From Anaeramoeba flamelloides (Eukaryota; Metamonada; Anaeramoebidae), in the NCBI GenBank assembly GCA_027625915.1, contig JANTQA010000015.1, positions 3,873,001 to 3,937,000 of the forward strand: DNA of 64,000 nt. Direction: 5' to 3'. This document shows positions 23,850-34,918 of this stretch, piece after piece; the first letter of the stretch is position 1; each line of letters starts with the position of its first letter. Both the position numbers and the translations under genes were made by a program. The notes below the pieces were generated by a model that was not told the origin of the DNA, did not search any database, and saw only the letters and a program-made list of their open reading frames with translations.

Positions 23850-24359
23850 TTAATTGTCTTTTTCGATCTCCATTTCGTTTTGGTTATTCAAAGTATTTTG
23901 TTGTTGTTGTTGACGTTGTGGTTGGTTTTCTGTTTGAGTTTTGTTAATTCTTTTCTTTTTTGATTTCTTTTTTTTTTTTGGTGGCTTTGTAATAATACTA
24001 TAATTAGGCTTAATGGTTGTGTTATCATCCTCGGGTAAAATGATCCCATATTTGCCACGAGGGATACGCAAAGGCAAGGAATTTCTTTCTTGTGCTAATT
24101 TGAATAAGAAAGGGTTTGGTGGGATCTTTTGAAAGTTCATTTCAACATGGTTTTTAATTGCAAGTTTGATGTCTTGCTCATTAATGTTTTCGCTTCTGTT
24201 GGCGTGCTTAGCATAGCTGCTTGCACGATCCAGAACTTCTGATGCATAATTGTGAACAAATTCCCACAATTGCAAAACAACTTGTGGATCGTAATCTTGC
24301 ACATCCATTGAAGACAAGATATCTTTGATTGCTCGTGTGTCGTTTGGTACACTTGACAT
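23850..24359 (-). CDS. TAF9: TFIID subunit TAF9 (histone-fold)
   Basis: Single exon, 169 aa. TAF9 pairs with TAF6 through a histone fold in TFIID and SAGA-type complexes. The histone fold covers about residues 8-82: TRAIKDILSSMDVQDYDPQV, then QLWEFVHNYASEVLDRASSY, AKHANRSENINEQDIKLAIK. The TAF9-specific region follows: PPNPFLFKLAQERNSLPLRI, and PNYSI corresponding to the APNYR motif of animal TAF9. The C-terminus is low complexity: a Lys-rich patch, then Gln/Asn with QRQQQQQ, shorter than in metazoan TAF9. The start is the ATG at 24357-24359, right before the conserved fold. No intron. An alternative frame open at 24137-24352 is a shadow. Confidence 0.9.
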   Translation of the reverse strand: MSSVPNDTRAIKDILSSMDVQDYDPQVVLQLWEFVHNYASEVLDRASSYAKHANRSENINEQDIKLAIKNHVEMNFQKIPPNPFLFKLAQERNSLPLRIPRGKYGIILPEDDNTTIKPNYSIITKPPKKKKKSKKKRINKTQTENQPQRQQQQQNTLNNQNEMEIEKDN

Positions 24360-24754
24360 TGCGTTTGTGAATTTGAAGACTTTGGTTTGTTTTTGAAATA
24401 TTTAATACTAAAACAACAAATGGTTTTGGGTATCTAACAAAAAAATGAAAAAATTAACATTGATTTTTTTCACTTCAAAATATCTTGACTTTTACAAAGA
24501 TTAAAAATTATCGAATTTTTGAGAAGTGTCATGGTATTCTATGACCTCAAACACATTAAAGTTTTTTAAAGTCAAGAGTTGGTTCGTAATATATCTTTAT
24601 TACAAGTGGAGAATAAGATGTTAGTTCTCTTTTGAGCTCAATATCTAAATTTTAAGGAATTATCTTCTTATTAAAATATTTGAGTTGATTTAAGATTGTT
24701 CTTTTGATTCTAATTTCAGCCATAAGGCAACAATATCAAATAAACTAAATTTCC

Positions 24755-24950
24755 TAATAAATGTCCCAATTTTTATTTATTTTTTTTTTTTATTTTTAGA
24801 CAAAAAACAAATATTAATAGTGTATAGAACCGAATATTAAAATTGTAATTTTTTTATTATAATAGATAATTTCAATATCTAATAATATTTATTTTCAAAA
24901 TTTGTTTTTAATGGGCCAAAAATTTTGAAATAGAGTTTATATTAAGTGAT
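24755..24950. repeat. Dispersed repeat, copy 2 (sister at 13308-13510)
   Basis: Same ordered blocks as 13308-13510, including ATTTTTAGACAAAAAA and TTTTTAATGGGCCAA. Confidence 0.65.
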
Positions 24951-26557
24951 GTAGATCTGAAAAATTTTGAATCATTTTTAATATTTTTTTAATTTTTTTT
25001 CTTGAGAAAAATAAAACACTTAACCTTTAATCAATATTCATTTTCTAACAATTGATGTTAATCTTTTTAATTTATAAATAATTTTGTATAAATCATTGAA
25101 ACCTTTCTAGTAAAGAACAAACTTTCAAATTATAATTAACCGTATAATGCAAAATTGGTAACTTTTCTCTTATTTCTTTTTCATTCCATATATAATAATT
25201 TTTACCAAAACCTAGAATCGAAAATATTTGTGATAATAATGCTTACTGTATTGAAAAATCTTTGAATAATTCAAAACAAGAATAAATATATTTGTTGAGA
25301 TTCAATTTATTTATGGAAAATTCTTTAATTTGAAATTATTTGCAAAAAAAATTTTTGGATTTGGATATGTATCATATGTTTAGATTATCAGTCCGTTTCT
25401 TTTTTGAGTAAATTTTTTCAATTTCTGTTTGAATATCTAGATTTTTAAATACTCATCAAATTAATATTCATCAACCAAATAAAGAGAAATAGAATATGAT
25501 ATACTCATCAATTTCAAACATTTTGATGCTAATATCTAAAAAAGATAAAATAAACAAATTCAAAAAAGTGAGATAAAAAATAATATAAGAAACATTAAAT
25601 AAATAAGAATACATTTTGTGAAAAATGAAATATAATTTCTGATCCATTTTCAAAAATATTGGATCAGTTAGGAATGATATTGAAAGTATTTTCTAAGAGT
25701 TTTCTTTCAAATTCTTAGTAATAAAATTTTTAATTTTAATATATGTGATTATTTTTTCCATTTCCCGAAATTATGTGATTTTTATGGGAACACTCTTATT
25801 TTTCTATTTCTTTTCTTTTTTTTTTTTTTTTTTTTTCTTCTCTTTTTCTGGATTGGATTTTTTTTGTTCCTTTTCTTCTTATTTTATTAAATCAAAGTAT
25901 TTTAAATAAAATATTTCCATGAAAAGACCAAAAAAAAATTCAAAAATTAAGAATATGTTAAAGTCTTTTAAATTTCAGATATTTGAATGTAAAAAGTCGA
26001 CGTATAAAAATTTTGAGATAAATTTCAGTAATAACAAATAAGATACAATTTTCGGAAAAACTAGAAAAGGGGGGTAAAAATAAAATAAATTTTCAATTTC
26101 GGAAATTTATTGAAAAAGAAAAGTAAAATCAATTAAAACAATAAATAAATTATTTTTAATGAATAATCCATCTTAATATTATCAATCAAACCAATAAAAC
26201 AAATTTATATCTCCCTTTTTTTTTTGAACATGATGAGAATTTTTTGATATCATAATGTAAAGTCAATTTATTCAACAAAAAACCAAAGATTGAGATAAAA
26301 AGTGAATCAAGTAATGAAAAATTCTAAATGTATTGAATTCACAATTTGTATAATTTTCTCAAAACCTAGAAGATTTAACCTTCAAAATTAATTAAAAGAT
26401 AAGTATATTATTGATTAGTTAATTTGATATTGTATTGGAACTAGTTTAAAAAAAAAGCACATATTTTATTCCCCACTTGAATTATGGTTTCAGGTAACAG
26501 GTGTTTTTGCCCAATGTACTTTTTCAATAAAAAGATTATTTTGAAAAAAAATGAATA

Positions 26558-26729
26558 CAGCAAGTTCCACTTTTAAGACACAAATTTTTCACTGAAATTA
26601 TCACACAAAATAAGAATTTTAGGAAAATATATTGTGAAAAAAAAAAATTCCAAAAAATGTGCTTCAATTTGAGTTTTTTAATTTCCTTAATTTTTGTTCA
26701 AAGTCTGTTTTTAAAAGCGAAACTGACTC
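26558..26729. mobile_element. MITE, family CAGTCAGTTCC, diverged copy
   Basis: Begins CAGCAAGTTCCACTTTTAAG after TA and ends AAGCGAAACTGACTC before TA, the inverted form of the start. The interior keeps only weak palindromy. Relatives at 43103-43296, 48378-48573 and 49277-49474. Confidence 0.7.
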
Positions 26730-26731
26730 TA

Positions 26732-26880
26732 ATGGGATTTTATTTTCTTTGAAAGATTCAAAAGATGATGAAGATGCACTTATCACTAGGATCACTTCCA
26801 ATTTAATGATAATAGAACCCAACCTTAAATCTGTAATAAATGATAATAAAAAAAAAAATCAGATTTTCTTTTGCTTTCTT
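26732..26880 (+). other. Coding-like fragment of unknown identity between two transposons
   Basis: Open stretch reading ILFSLKDSKDDEDALITRIT then SNLMIIEPNLKSVINDNKKK. Its acidic, varied composition is unlike neighbouring non-coding translations. It is wedged between a MITE end (26729) and the TTAA of the palindromic element (26880-26883). No start codon, splice sites or family are recognisable; probably a relic exon. Confidence 0.2.
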
Positions 26881-26883
26881 TAA

Positions 26884-27435
26884 GGTTTACAATCCCTGAA
26901 ACTGGAAAAAAGATTATCTTGTATTGGGTGTGTCAACTTGTTATTTTGGTTCTTAGCTGATCGATCCACAACTAAGTTTGGATCGTATAGGTGGTTGAAA
27001 AATGCTATTTTTGTGATTTTATTTTTTTTTTTTCCGAAATCCAGATTGATGAGTCTAAGATTAATTGATTGGAAGGTATTGAATTTAAAGTGTTAATTTT
27101 TGGGTTTTCAATTAAAATTATCATTTTCCTTTTACAGAATTAGGAGTAAATAAAAAAAAATTTTTTTACAAGCATCAAATAATACAAAGCGTAAATAAAA
27201 ATATCAACATAGAAAACAAAAAACTCAATTACTAATTAAATATCTTCCAATTAATTAATCTTAGACTCATCAATTTGGATTTCGGAAAAAAAAAAAATAA
27301 AATCACAAAAATAGCATTTTTCAACCACCTATACGATCCAAACTTAGTTGTGGATCGATCAGCTAAGAACCAAAATAACAAGTTGACACACCCAATACAA
27401 GATAATCTTTTTTCCAGTTTCAGGGATTGTAAACC
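26884..27435. mobile_element. 552-bp TIR element with ~200-bp nearly identical arms, TTAA flanks
   Basis: Left arm 26884-27085 and right arm 27237-27435 are reverse complements with only a couple of mismatches plus a slightly different T-run length. Ends are GGTTTACAATCCCTGAAACT and its inverse, flanked by TTAA (26880-26883 and 27436-27439). The ~150-bp centre is unique in the window. Near-identity of the arms suggests recent origin or conversion. It ends about 205 bp before the RAB24 start codon. Confidence 0.9.
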
Positions 27436-27644
27436 TTAACCAGAGAATTTTTAATAATCTAATTATCCAAAATTTTGGATCAGAAAATATGAAAAGCTGT
27501 TGTAAAATAAAAAGAACTTCAAGAAACCAATTTCGTTTTTAGAACTTTCTTTGAAAAACCAAATCTTTTTCATTTTTTTTCCCAGTATTTAGTCCACATT
27601 TTTTCAACCTTATTTTTCCAAATCCAGAACAAACAAAAACCAAA

Positions 27645-30600
27645 ATGTCTTCAGCAAAAGTAGATATGAAAATTGTCCTTCTTGGGAGCTCTTATACAGG
27701 AAAAAGTTGTTTAGTAAATAGATTTATAAACGAGACTTTCGAAGAGAAAATCCAAGAAACGGTTGGTGCAGCATTTTCTGCAAAAACAATAGAAATCGGA
27801 AACGACGAGCAAATGATTCTCGGTGTTTGGGTTTGTGATTTACATGATCTTTTTGAAATTCCAGAAATAATTTCCTTTTTTTCTAAAAAATTTTTTTATT
27901 TGATCTTTTTTCTTTTTATTGAATTACCAATTAACCATTCAATTTACTTCTTATCATAGGACACAGCCGGACAAGAAAGATTTGAGTCAATGAGTAAAAT
28001 GTATTATAGAAAATCAAATGCAGCTATTCTTTGTTATGGTAAGCAAAATAAAAGCCTCTCTTCTTAATTGTGATGAAAACATTTTTATTTAAATAATCAT
28101 GTTTTTCTTTTACTTTTTTTGTCAATTTCCTTTTTTTATTTAATAAAAGATGTAACTCAAAAGGAAAGCTTTGATAAATTAAAATTTTGGGCAAAACAAT
28201 TGAAAGAAAATGAGCCTAGTTGTCGAATATATATTACAGCAACAAAAAGTATGTTTTTTTCTTTTTTGGTTGTGTTTTTTTTTTCAAAACTTGCTATTCT
28301 TTAACAAAAGTTTGATACCTCTTTAAACCAAGTTTGATCCAGAAAAAGAGTTTGATCTTTTTTGAAAACCTTTTTGGGACTTCAGTAACAAATTACACAC
28401 CTCTCTTTTCGTGTTAAAGAATTCAAATTACAAGTTAGTAAATAATCATTTTTGCATTTCAATTTCCAATAATTTCAAAAAAATACCTTTCAATTTTGAA
28501 AAAAAGACTGGAAAAGATTTTTAATTGATAATATTAGGAAAATTGTTGTGCCATTGCTTTTATTTAAAATCAAATGCTTTTTTGTACGAGACAAACTTTT
28601 GAAATTATAACTCACTCACTTTTTAGAATGATGACGAATTAAATTACACTTCACTAGCATGAAAAAATAAAATTGAAAAAAAAAAGTTAGACAAATCTAC
28701 ACCATTCCTTAACCTTTCATCTTAATTAATAAAGTTTGTTCACAATATAACCAAAATTCCAGAACTTTAAATTCATGGAACTATTGTATTTATTGTTTTT
28801 AGTATAACCAACTTTTTTAAAAGTCTCAAGTCTAGAAAAAAAGGCATTTTTCGGGTAAAAAATTCCAAATAAACTGAAGAATGAATTATAGTTTAATTCA
28901 ACTTGAAGATATTTAGTTTGATAGATAATAAAGAATAGTTTTGAAAACATTGTACTCATCTAATAAAACTGAAACAGAGAAAAAAAAATTCCTGATGATA
29001 ATTATTGAGAGTGTTCGTCAAGTGCCGTCAAGTGCCGTAGAGTGCCTAGGTTTTCCAGAATTAAAAAGAATAAATTAAAATCAAATAGATTTTACTTTAT
29101 TCTTTTAAATTCTGGAAAACCTAACGGCGCTTTTTTTTAAATTAAGAAATTAAAAGAAAATTTTTGAAATTTTCTTTTTATTTCTCAAATTAAAAAAAAG
29201 CTAATGGCGGTTTGACGGCACTTGACGAAATAAATAGAAAATTAAATAAATTTTCTGTTTAATCCAAAAAGTAAAAAAAAACCTAACAAAAGTGTCCGTA
29301 GAGTGCCTAGCTTTTCCAGAATTCAAAAGAATAGAGAAAAATCTTTGATTTTACTCAATTCTTTTAAATTTTGGAAAAGCTAACGGCGGTTTTTTTTACT
29401 TTTTGAAATAAACCGAAAATTTATTAAAATTTTCTGTTAATTTCAAAAATTAAAAAAAACCTCACGGAAAATCAAAAAAAAAATATTTTTTTCAATTAAA
29501 ATCAATAAATAATTCCATAATAGTCAAAATAATTCGTTATCCGTTTGAAAGATATTTATTAAATTTTAAATGCTTTTAAAATATATGATTATAACCTCTT
29601 AACTGTGAAAATAAAAATATTCAAATTTTTTACTATTAAATTAGAAAAAAATATTAATAGAACCTGGAAAATTGAATTTTCCAACTTAAATTGTTAAATA
29701 TCTTAAAAAATAATTTTTGATCAAAGATCCTTTATTAACCAATAGTGTTTATTCTAAGTGAAGTTATCAAAAAGTCAAAAATTAGCAAATATTTTCTTTT
29801 TTTTGAAAAAATTTTTTCATGATCGTGTTGTGTTGTTCAAAACACTATTCAACCAATCAAAAAACAAGAATAAAAAATTATCATTTTCCAAACTCTAGCA
29901 AACCTTTATAAAACTCTATTGTTTTTTCAAAATAAGTTTATCTACTTTGGTTATCAAATAATTACTTGAGTATTCTATATACACCCCACTTTAATGAACT
30001 TTGGGAAGGTTTATTACCTAGGTTCATCAAAAATTTGGTTATTTATAAAAAGGATTTGATTGGAAATAAATGAAATTACACAACAATTTTATTAATATTA
30101 TCAATTAAAAATCTTTTCAGGTATTTTTTTCATGTCCTGTATTTTTTTCACTACTATACTTATTTTGTCTGTTTTTTTGTTGAATTTTTTGTGATTCATA
30201 AACACTGTATTAAGAAATTAGTGTCATAATAGAATTGTCAATAATTAAAGCAAGTTGGAATTGAAAGTGAATACTTTTAGTCATCCATATTTCAAATGGC
30301 TTTAAAAAATCCACAGTTCTATCACTTTTTGACACGCACCCTATTTAATCAAATAAGTCACAAAAAAAATTTTTTTTGGAGGTACAATTCTTGAGGCACA
30401 CAATTTCTAATTTTTGATATTATTGTTTGAGTTAAAAAAAAACAAGATTGTGTGTTATTATTGCCAATCTTTTTTGTGTCTTTTTTGATTATTTTGTGCA
30501 TTATATGGTTTTGATTTTTTTGTTCATTATATGTGATCTTATACTTGGTGCTAAAAAGACCTAGGGCTATATTATAAATATGACCTAACAATAAATTATA

Positions 30601-33600
30601 GGATTTTATACTGAAGATCGCAATTAAAAATTATCATTTTGAGAATTATTTTTTTTTTAATTATTTTTCCAAAATTAAAACCAAAATAATAAATATTAAT
30701 ATTCCAGAATTTAATAATTCATATCTTGAATCCCAAAAGTAACTATTTTTTCAATTTTAAGATTGAAAGATTAACTCAATAATCATCAAAATAAAAAAAA
30801 AAAACTGATTAGTTTGTATCCTTTTTTATAAAGCTAATTGTAACATCAATATTTTTTCAATATTTCAGAAATAATTTTTCAAAAGAATCTATTGATTAAT
30901 TATGTGATTTTTTATTTTTTTCTATTTTTTCCCTATTGAATTTCCTTTTTAATGTGAAGAAGAGTTACTAAGGAGAAAAATCAAGTGGTTACCTACTAAT
31001 ACTCGAAGGACAGAAACTAGTCGGTATGGGTAACTTGAAAATAAAAAGAAAAGACAAAAACAAAAACTCGAACGATCAAAAAAGATTGGATCAAAAAGAA
31101 AAAAAATGGCAGCTACTAAACAACTACCTCTCAACTAAGCATTCACGATTTCTTAGAAATAATTAAACGACAAAATTTTAAATAAAAGGATCGTGTCTGT
31201 TTTAATGAGTGTTCTTGATAAAAATGGACAGTTGGTTTTTTTTTTTGATTTTTTATCAACTGTCATAAAAAATTTTTTTTTTTTTTGTTTTCTAACTTGC
31301 TTTTTATTTTTTTTTTTTTTCTTTTCTTTTTTTTTTCTTTTTAATTATTCTTTTTGTTTTTTCAACCAATAAAAAATTGGAACCTGCTCGATTCCAAAAT
31401 ATTTTTTTTTTTCTTTATCATCTAAATTACTAATTTACCATTAGTAATCAGAGCTGTAAGTGGATCTTTGATCACTCCCTTCAACCAATAAAAATAAAAA
31501 AAAAAAATTATGTGATTTTTTAAAAAAAAACGAATTTTTTAACAACTAATCTACTTTTTTTGAGACAAATTTATGATATATATTTTGCAACTTTAAGAGC
31601 GAATAATGGGTTCCAAATTTCTGACAAAAAGTTTCGAATAAATATTCACATTAAACAAATTATTCTAGATTTTTAGGATTTTAAAAGAACAGAAAAGAGA
31701 AAGTGCCCAACAAATCCAAAATTGTTGTCCCTCACTGAAATTAAAATAGTTTTTCAATATTAAAAAAATTTTTCAAATTGAAAGATACACTTTTTAACAA
31801 CAAAACATTTTTCATGAATCTCATAAATAGATTATGTTTCTGAAATAAGCAAGATTTATAAATGTTGATCAAGATATTAATTCTTAATTTTTTGGTAAAA
31901 AAATCATAACAATAACAATAGTTTTTTACAGACTAACCAATTCTATTTCAATGATATTTTGTGTTTTTCATATTTAAAATTTTTGGGAATAGATGACTGA
32001 TTGGTACTATGATATTTGTTTGTCAGAATAATAATAGTAAACACACCATTCTTATTATTAAATTATCATGATAATCATAGGCAAAGTACAAAATGTACAA
32101 TGAACAAAATCTTTTTTTTTTTTTATTTTTTTAAAAAAATCAAATTTTAAATGAATATAATCTTAAACAAAAGAAAAGAAACAAAATTAAAGTACTGTTT
32201 ACGTTTTAGGAGATACCAACTTCAGAGTTTACAAAATTGAGCAAATGGGATTATTTCCCAATTAAATATGAAAATTTTTATATTAAAAAAAAATATATGA
32301 TATTTTTTTTTTATTATTATTTAAGGAAGGAGTCGTAATTACCCCTCTTGTTGGCCATTTTTTTTTTTTTTTAAATTCAAAAATTAAAAAAAACCGCCGT
32401 TAGGTTTTCCAGAATTTAACGGCACTTGACGAATTCCTAAATTTTTATTTAGGAATTTTATTAAAGATTTAAAAATAAGTTTATTATCCACTAAGGATAA
32501 TAAACATGTTGAATCTTTTTTTGTAATAATATTAGAAATATTATTATTTTTTAATATATTCGATATATTAATTTTTTTTAATTCTGATATCCAGATTTTG
32601 CGATTATTTTCAGAGGATGGGCAATTCTTAAAAGAAAATGATATACAAATATTCAATGATATCTAATTGTATACTTTTTGCATAATTTACAAAATTTTGA
32701 TTTGTCTTTGTTCATAACATAAGAATATCTATTTAAATAATTTGTAAAATTTCTGAGTTTTAAAATTGAAGTTGAACCATCGCTTTTAAATATCAAATGT
32801 CGTTAGGTATTACAAAATTCAAAATAATTGAATAAAATCAAAGTTTTTTCTCCATTCTTTTGAATTATGGAAAACCGAACGAAAAGTGTCGTCAAGTGTC
32901 GTAGAGTGTCTAGGTTTTTTTTAATTTAAGAAATTAAAAGAAAATTTTTTCAATTTTCTTTTTATTTCTTGAATTAAAAAAAACCGTCATTAACTTTGCC
33001 GGAATTTAAAAGAATGGAGAAAAATCAAAGTTTTTACTCAGTTCTTTTGAATTCTGGAAAACATAACGACATTTCCAACTAGGACTATTTTCTAAATTTT
33101 TAAACCTAGAATTATCTCGTTCAATTTCTAGTTGTTTGAAATTTTTGGAATACCAATTAATATTTTCAAATTCTTTTTCTCTAAACAGGTAGATAATTAA
33201 TTAATTCATCTAAACCAAGGGTTTTTAATTTTTGAATTAACTTAAATCTTCTTTTATATATTGTTATTCTGACAGGATCAATTTTTGCTTCTGTTTTCTA
33301 AATAAGCCTAGGGGTGTGTGGGTTGATCAATAAAAATTTTGTAATTTTTTTATTAATCCAAGTAGAAGTATCTTTAAAATCTGTTTTTGTCAAATCAAAT
33401 ATTTCTAATCCAATAGTTTTTGATTTTATAGATTTTAAGTTATTGAAATTTGTTATAAAATAATCTATGTTATTATTTTTTCTACTTGACAAAAACATAT
33501 GATCTTGTTGTTTCCTAAGGAAGTATCAAAAGTATTATTATAATTATTATTTGTATCAATTGTAATGATTTTATTTATTACATTTAATTACTTTCTAAAG

Positions 33601-34918
33601 AATTAATCAATTTTGGCTTTTTAATAAAAAAAATAAAACATCAATATTTTTTTTTGTATATTATTTAAAATATTATGGGAATTGAATAAATAAGAGAAGA
33701 ATAATAAATCAAAGTATACCACAAAACCATCAACCGAGAAATTAAAAAACCAAACTGAAAACTCCCAAATTAAATATTGAAAACAAATACGAAATATTCA
33801 CAAAACTCAATAATTAACCTCTGAGAAAATTAATTTTAATCTTTTGCATTTTAATTTTCCAAAAAAATCCACAGAAACTAAAAAATAAAAAATCATATAT
33901 TTTTAAGAAATTGATCCAAGAAAATTTTTTACACACTTCCAAATGTTTCTTCATATCATAAAATTTCTATTCAAATACATACACCAGTTACTAAAAAAAT
34001 GTGAAAATACCATTGGAAAATTTTAGATTGCTGAAAAAAAATTTTTTCTTACAAATTAATAAAACAATTTTTGAAAAGGGAAACCATTTATTTTAAATGT
34101 GAAGAGTTTTTTTTTTTTTTTTTTTGTTCTGTTTTTATTGTTAGAATAATCTTTATATTTATAATTTTCTTTCATGATTATTAATTATATTATTAAAAAG
34201 CAATTCAATTTTAATTATCACTTTTTAAAACTTATTAAAACTATAAAATATAAAAAAAAATATTAATAAAAAAATAAGTTGTTAATCAAAAAAAATTTTT
34301 GATTGGTATAATGTTTTCTTTTTAAGGGTATTTTTTATAAAAGGATTCTTTATTTATTAGAAATTGTTTTAAAAATTTTATTTTCATAATTAATTTAACA
34401 CTACAAACAAAATTATTTGATTTAGTAACAATTATAAAACTAAGTATTTGATATTTCAAATTCACAATTAGTATCATTCATTAAACAATTGTGTTAATAA
34501 TTACAAATGAATATTAATAAAATTTTTGCAAATAAATATATTTTTTTTTCAATAATCAACTATCAATAATCAATAATCAATTAATCAATAATAAAATAAA
34601 ACCATCTAACGTTTATTACCTTTTTTCCTTTTATATGTTATTTTTATAGTTGATCTTTTGGATCTTGGTCAAAAAAGAGCAGTAGCACTTGAAACAATCG
34701 AAGAATATGCCGAAATTATTAATGCCAGAATTTTTGAAACAAGCGCAAAACAAAATTTAAATGTTAATGAATTATTTTTGAAAATTGCAACTGATTTTAA
34801 AGAAGAAAAAAATGGAAACGAAATAAAAAACCCAGAAGAGATTAATGAAAAAAAAGGAAAAAAATTAAAATTAAATTTAAATGATGAAGAAAAAAGAAAA
34901 ACAGGTTGTTGTAAATAA
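27645..34918 (+). CDS. RAB24: Rab small GTPase, RAB24-like, four exons
   Basis: Rab24 is an atypical Rab linked to autophagy and ER/late endosomal membranes in animals. Exons 27645-27830, 27960-28038, 28150-28248, 34650-34918; 633 nt, 210 aa, all GT-AG (first donor GTTTGT). Motifs: P-loop GSSYTGKS at 14-21; TVGAAFSAKT, matching the TIGAAF.AK signature of Rab24; LGVWDTAGQERFESMSKMYY; CRIYITATKID, where the usual NKxD is TKID at 120-123 as in human Rab24; RIFETSAKQNLNVNELF; C-terminal GCCK for double prenylation (CCX type). Unlike human Rab24 (DTAGSE), the catalytic Gln67 is present. Residues 165-205 form a Lys/Asn/Glu-rich hypervariable tail. Introns are 129, 111 and 6401 nt. The start is the first ATG in frame before the G1 box. 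Confidence 0.92.
28652..29833 (+). mobile_element. Composite TIR element with internal hairpin array, copy II (~1.18 kb)
   Basis: Inserted in the MITE above. Left end CACTAGCATGAAAAAATAAA; right end TTTTTTCATGATCGTG, whose inverse CACGATCATGAAAAAA mirrors the left end. Left unique part 28680-28985, hairpin array 28990-29470, right part 29540-29828 with the uninterrupted TTAA site at 29636-29639. No protein is encoded. Confidence 0.75.
28990..29470. repeat. Hairpin-module array in composite copy II
   Basis: Begins GTGCCGTCAAGTGCCGTAGA, then alternating modules: A (TTTTCCAGAATTAAAAAGAA ... TTCTGGAAAA), B, a second B, A with the linker CCGTAGAGTGCCTAGC, and a final B. The linkers CTAACGGCG, CTAACGGCGG and AGTGCC(T/G) match those of the other arrays. 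Confidence 0.85.
30620..30920 (-). mobile_element. TTAA-family TIR element, partial copy in reverse orientation
   Basis: Read on the minus strand it matches the middle of copies A and E: TAATCAATAGATTCTTTTGA, ATATTGATGTTACAATTAGC, AAAAACTGATTAG read inversely, and the AAAAGTAACTATT..CAA block. Ends are lost. Confidence 0.6.
30940..31150 (+). other. Coding-like relic inside the RAB24 intron
   Basis: One frame reads EELLRRKIKWLPTNTRRTET then SRYG and a stop, and continues in frame with basic sequence to KHSRF. Base composition is richer in G+C than its surroundings. It also folds: GTTACC at 30989 pairs with GGTAAC near 31030. It could be a decayed transposase or gene fragment; no family recognised. 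Confidence 0.2.
32384..33545 (-). mobile_element. LINE remnant L2, C-terminal part
   Basis: Opposite strand to RAB24. From 33498 down: TWINKKITKFLLINPHTPRL, then IYKTEAKIDP-like sequence, a region ending NSPSWKCR, a hairpin array (33072-32798), FTNYLNRYSYVMNKDKSKF with CKLCKKY (about 32680), and KNCPSSENNRKIWISELKK. This is the usual C..C...H..C arrangement at the end of LINE ORF2. Contains frameshifts; the RT core is missing. The 3' end abuts a further fragment of hairpin array at 32390-32430. Confidence 0.8.
32798..33072. repeat. Hairpin-module array inside LINE L2
   Basis: Flanked by AAATGTCGTTA on one side and TAACGACATTT on the other, an inverted pair. Between them lie A, linker (GTGTCGTCAAGTGTCGTAGA), B (AATTTAAGAAATTAAAAGAA ... 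TTTATTTCTTGAATTAAA) and A. Same modules as in the composite elements. Confidence 0.8.

Larger units (their letters stand above)
24360..27644. other. 3.3-kb divergent intergenic region between TAF9 and RAB24
   Basis: Holds the promoters of both genes, which point away from each other, plus a dispersed repeat (24755-24950), a MITE (26558-26729), a coding-like scrap (26732-26880) and the long-armed palindromic element at 26884-27435. Nothing is recognised in 24950-26500. Reverse translation of 25140-25280 gives a vaguely LINE-like peptide that I could not place. Confidence 0.5.
28498..30157. mobile_element. MITE, family CCGGACATG, copy 2, split by composite element II
   Basis: The left part 28498-28651 corresponds to the first ~190 bp of the copy at 23151. 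The right part 29834-30157 resumes at GTTCAAAACACTATTCAACC and runs to CATGTCCTGTATTTTTTTCA. More diverged than the other two copies, so it is the older host of the insertion. Confidence 0.75.
28249..34649 (+). other. Giant last intron of RAB24 (6401 nt)
   Basis: Donor GTATGT at 28249 right after the TK of TKID; acceptor TTTTTATAG ending 34649. It contains an interrupted MITE (28498-30157), composite element II, a reverse TTAA-family fragment, LINE L2 on the opposite strand, and a coding-like relic at 30940-31150. 31200-32370 and 33560-34640 are AT-rich with nothing recognised. Confidence 0.9.
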
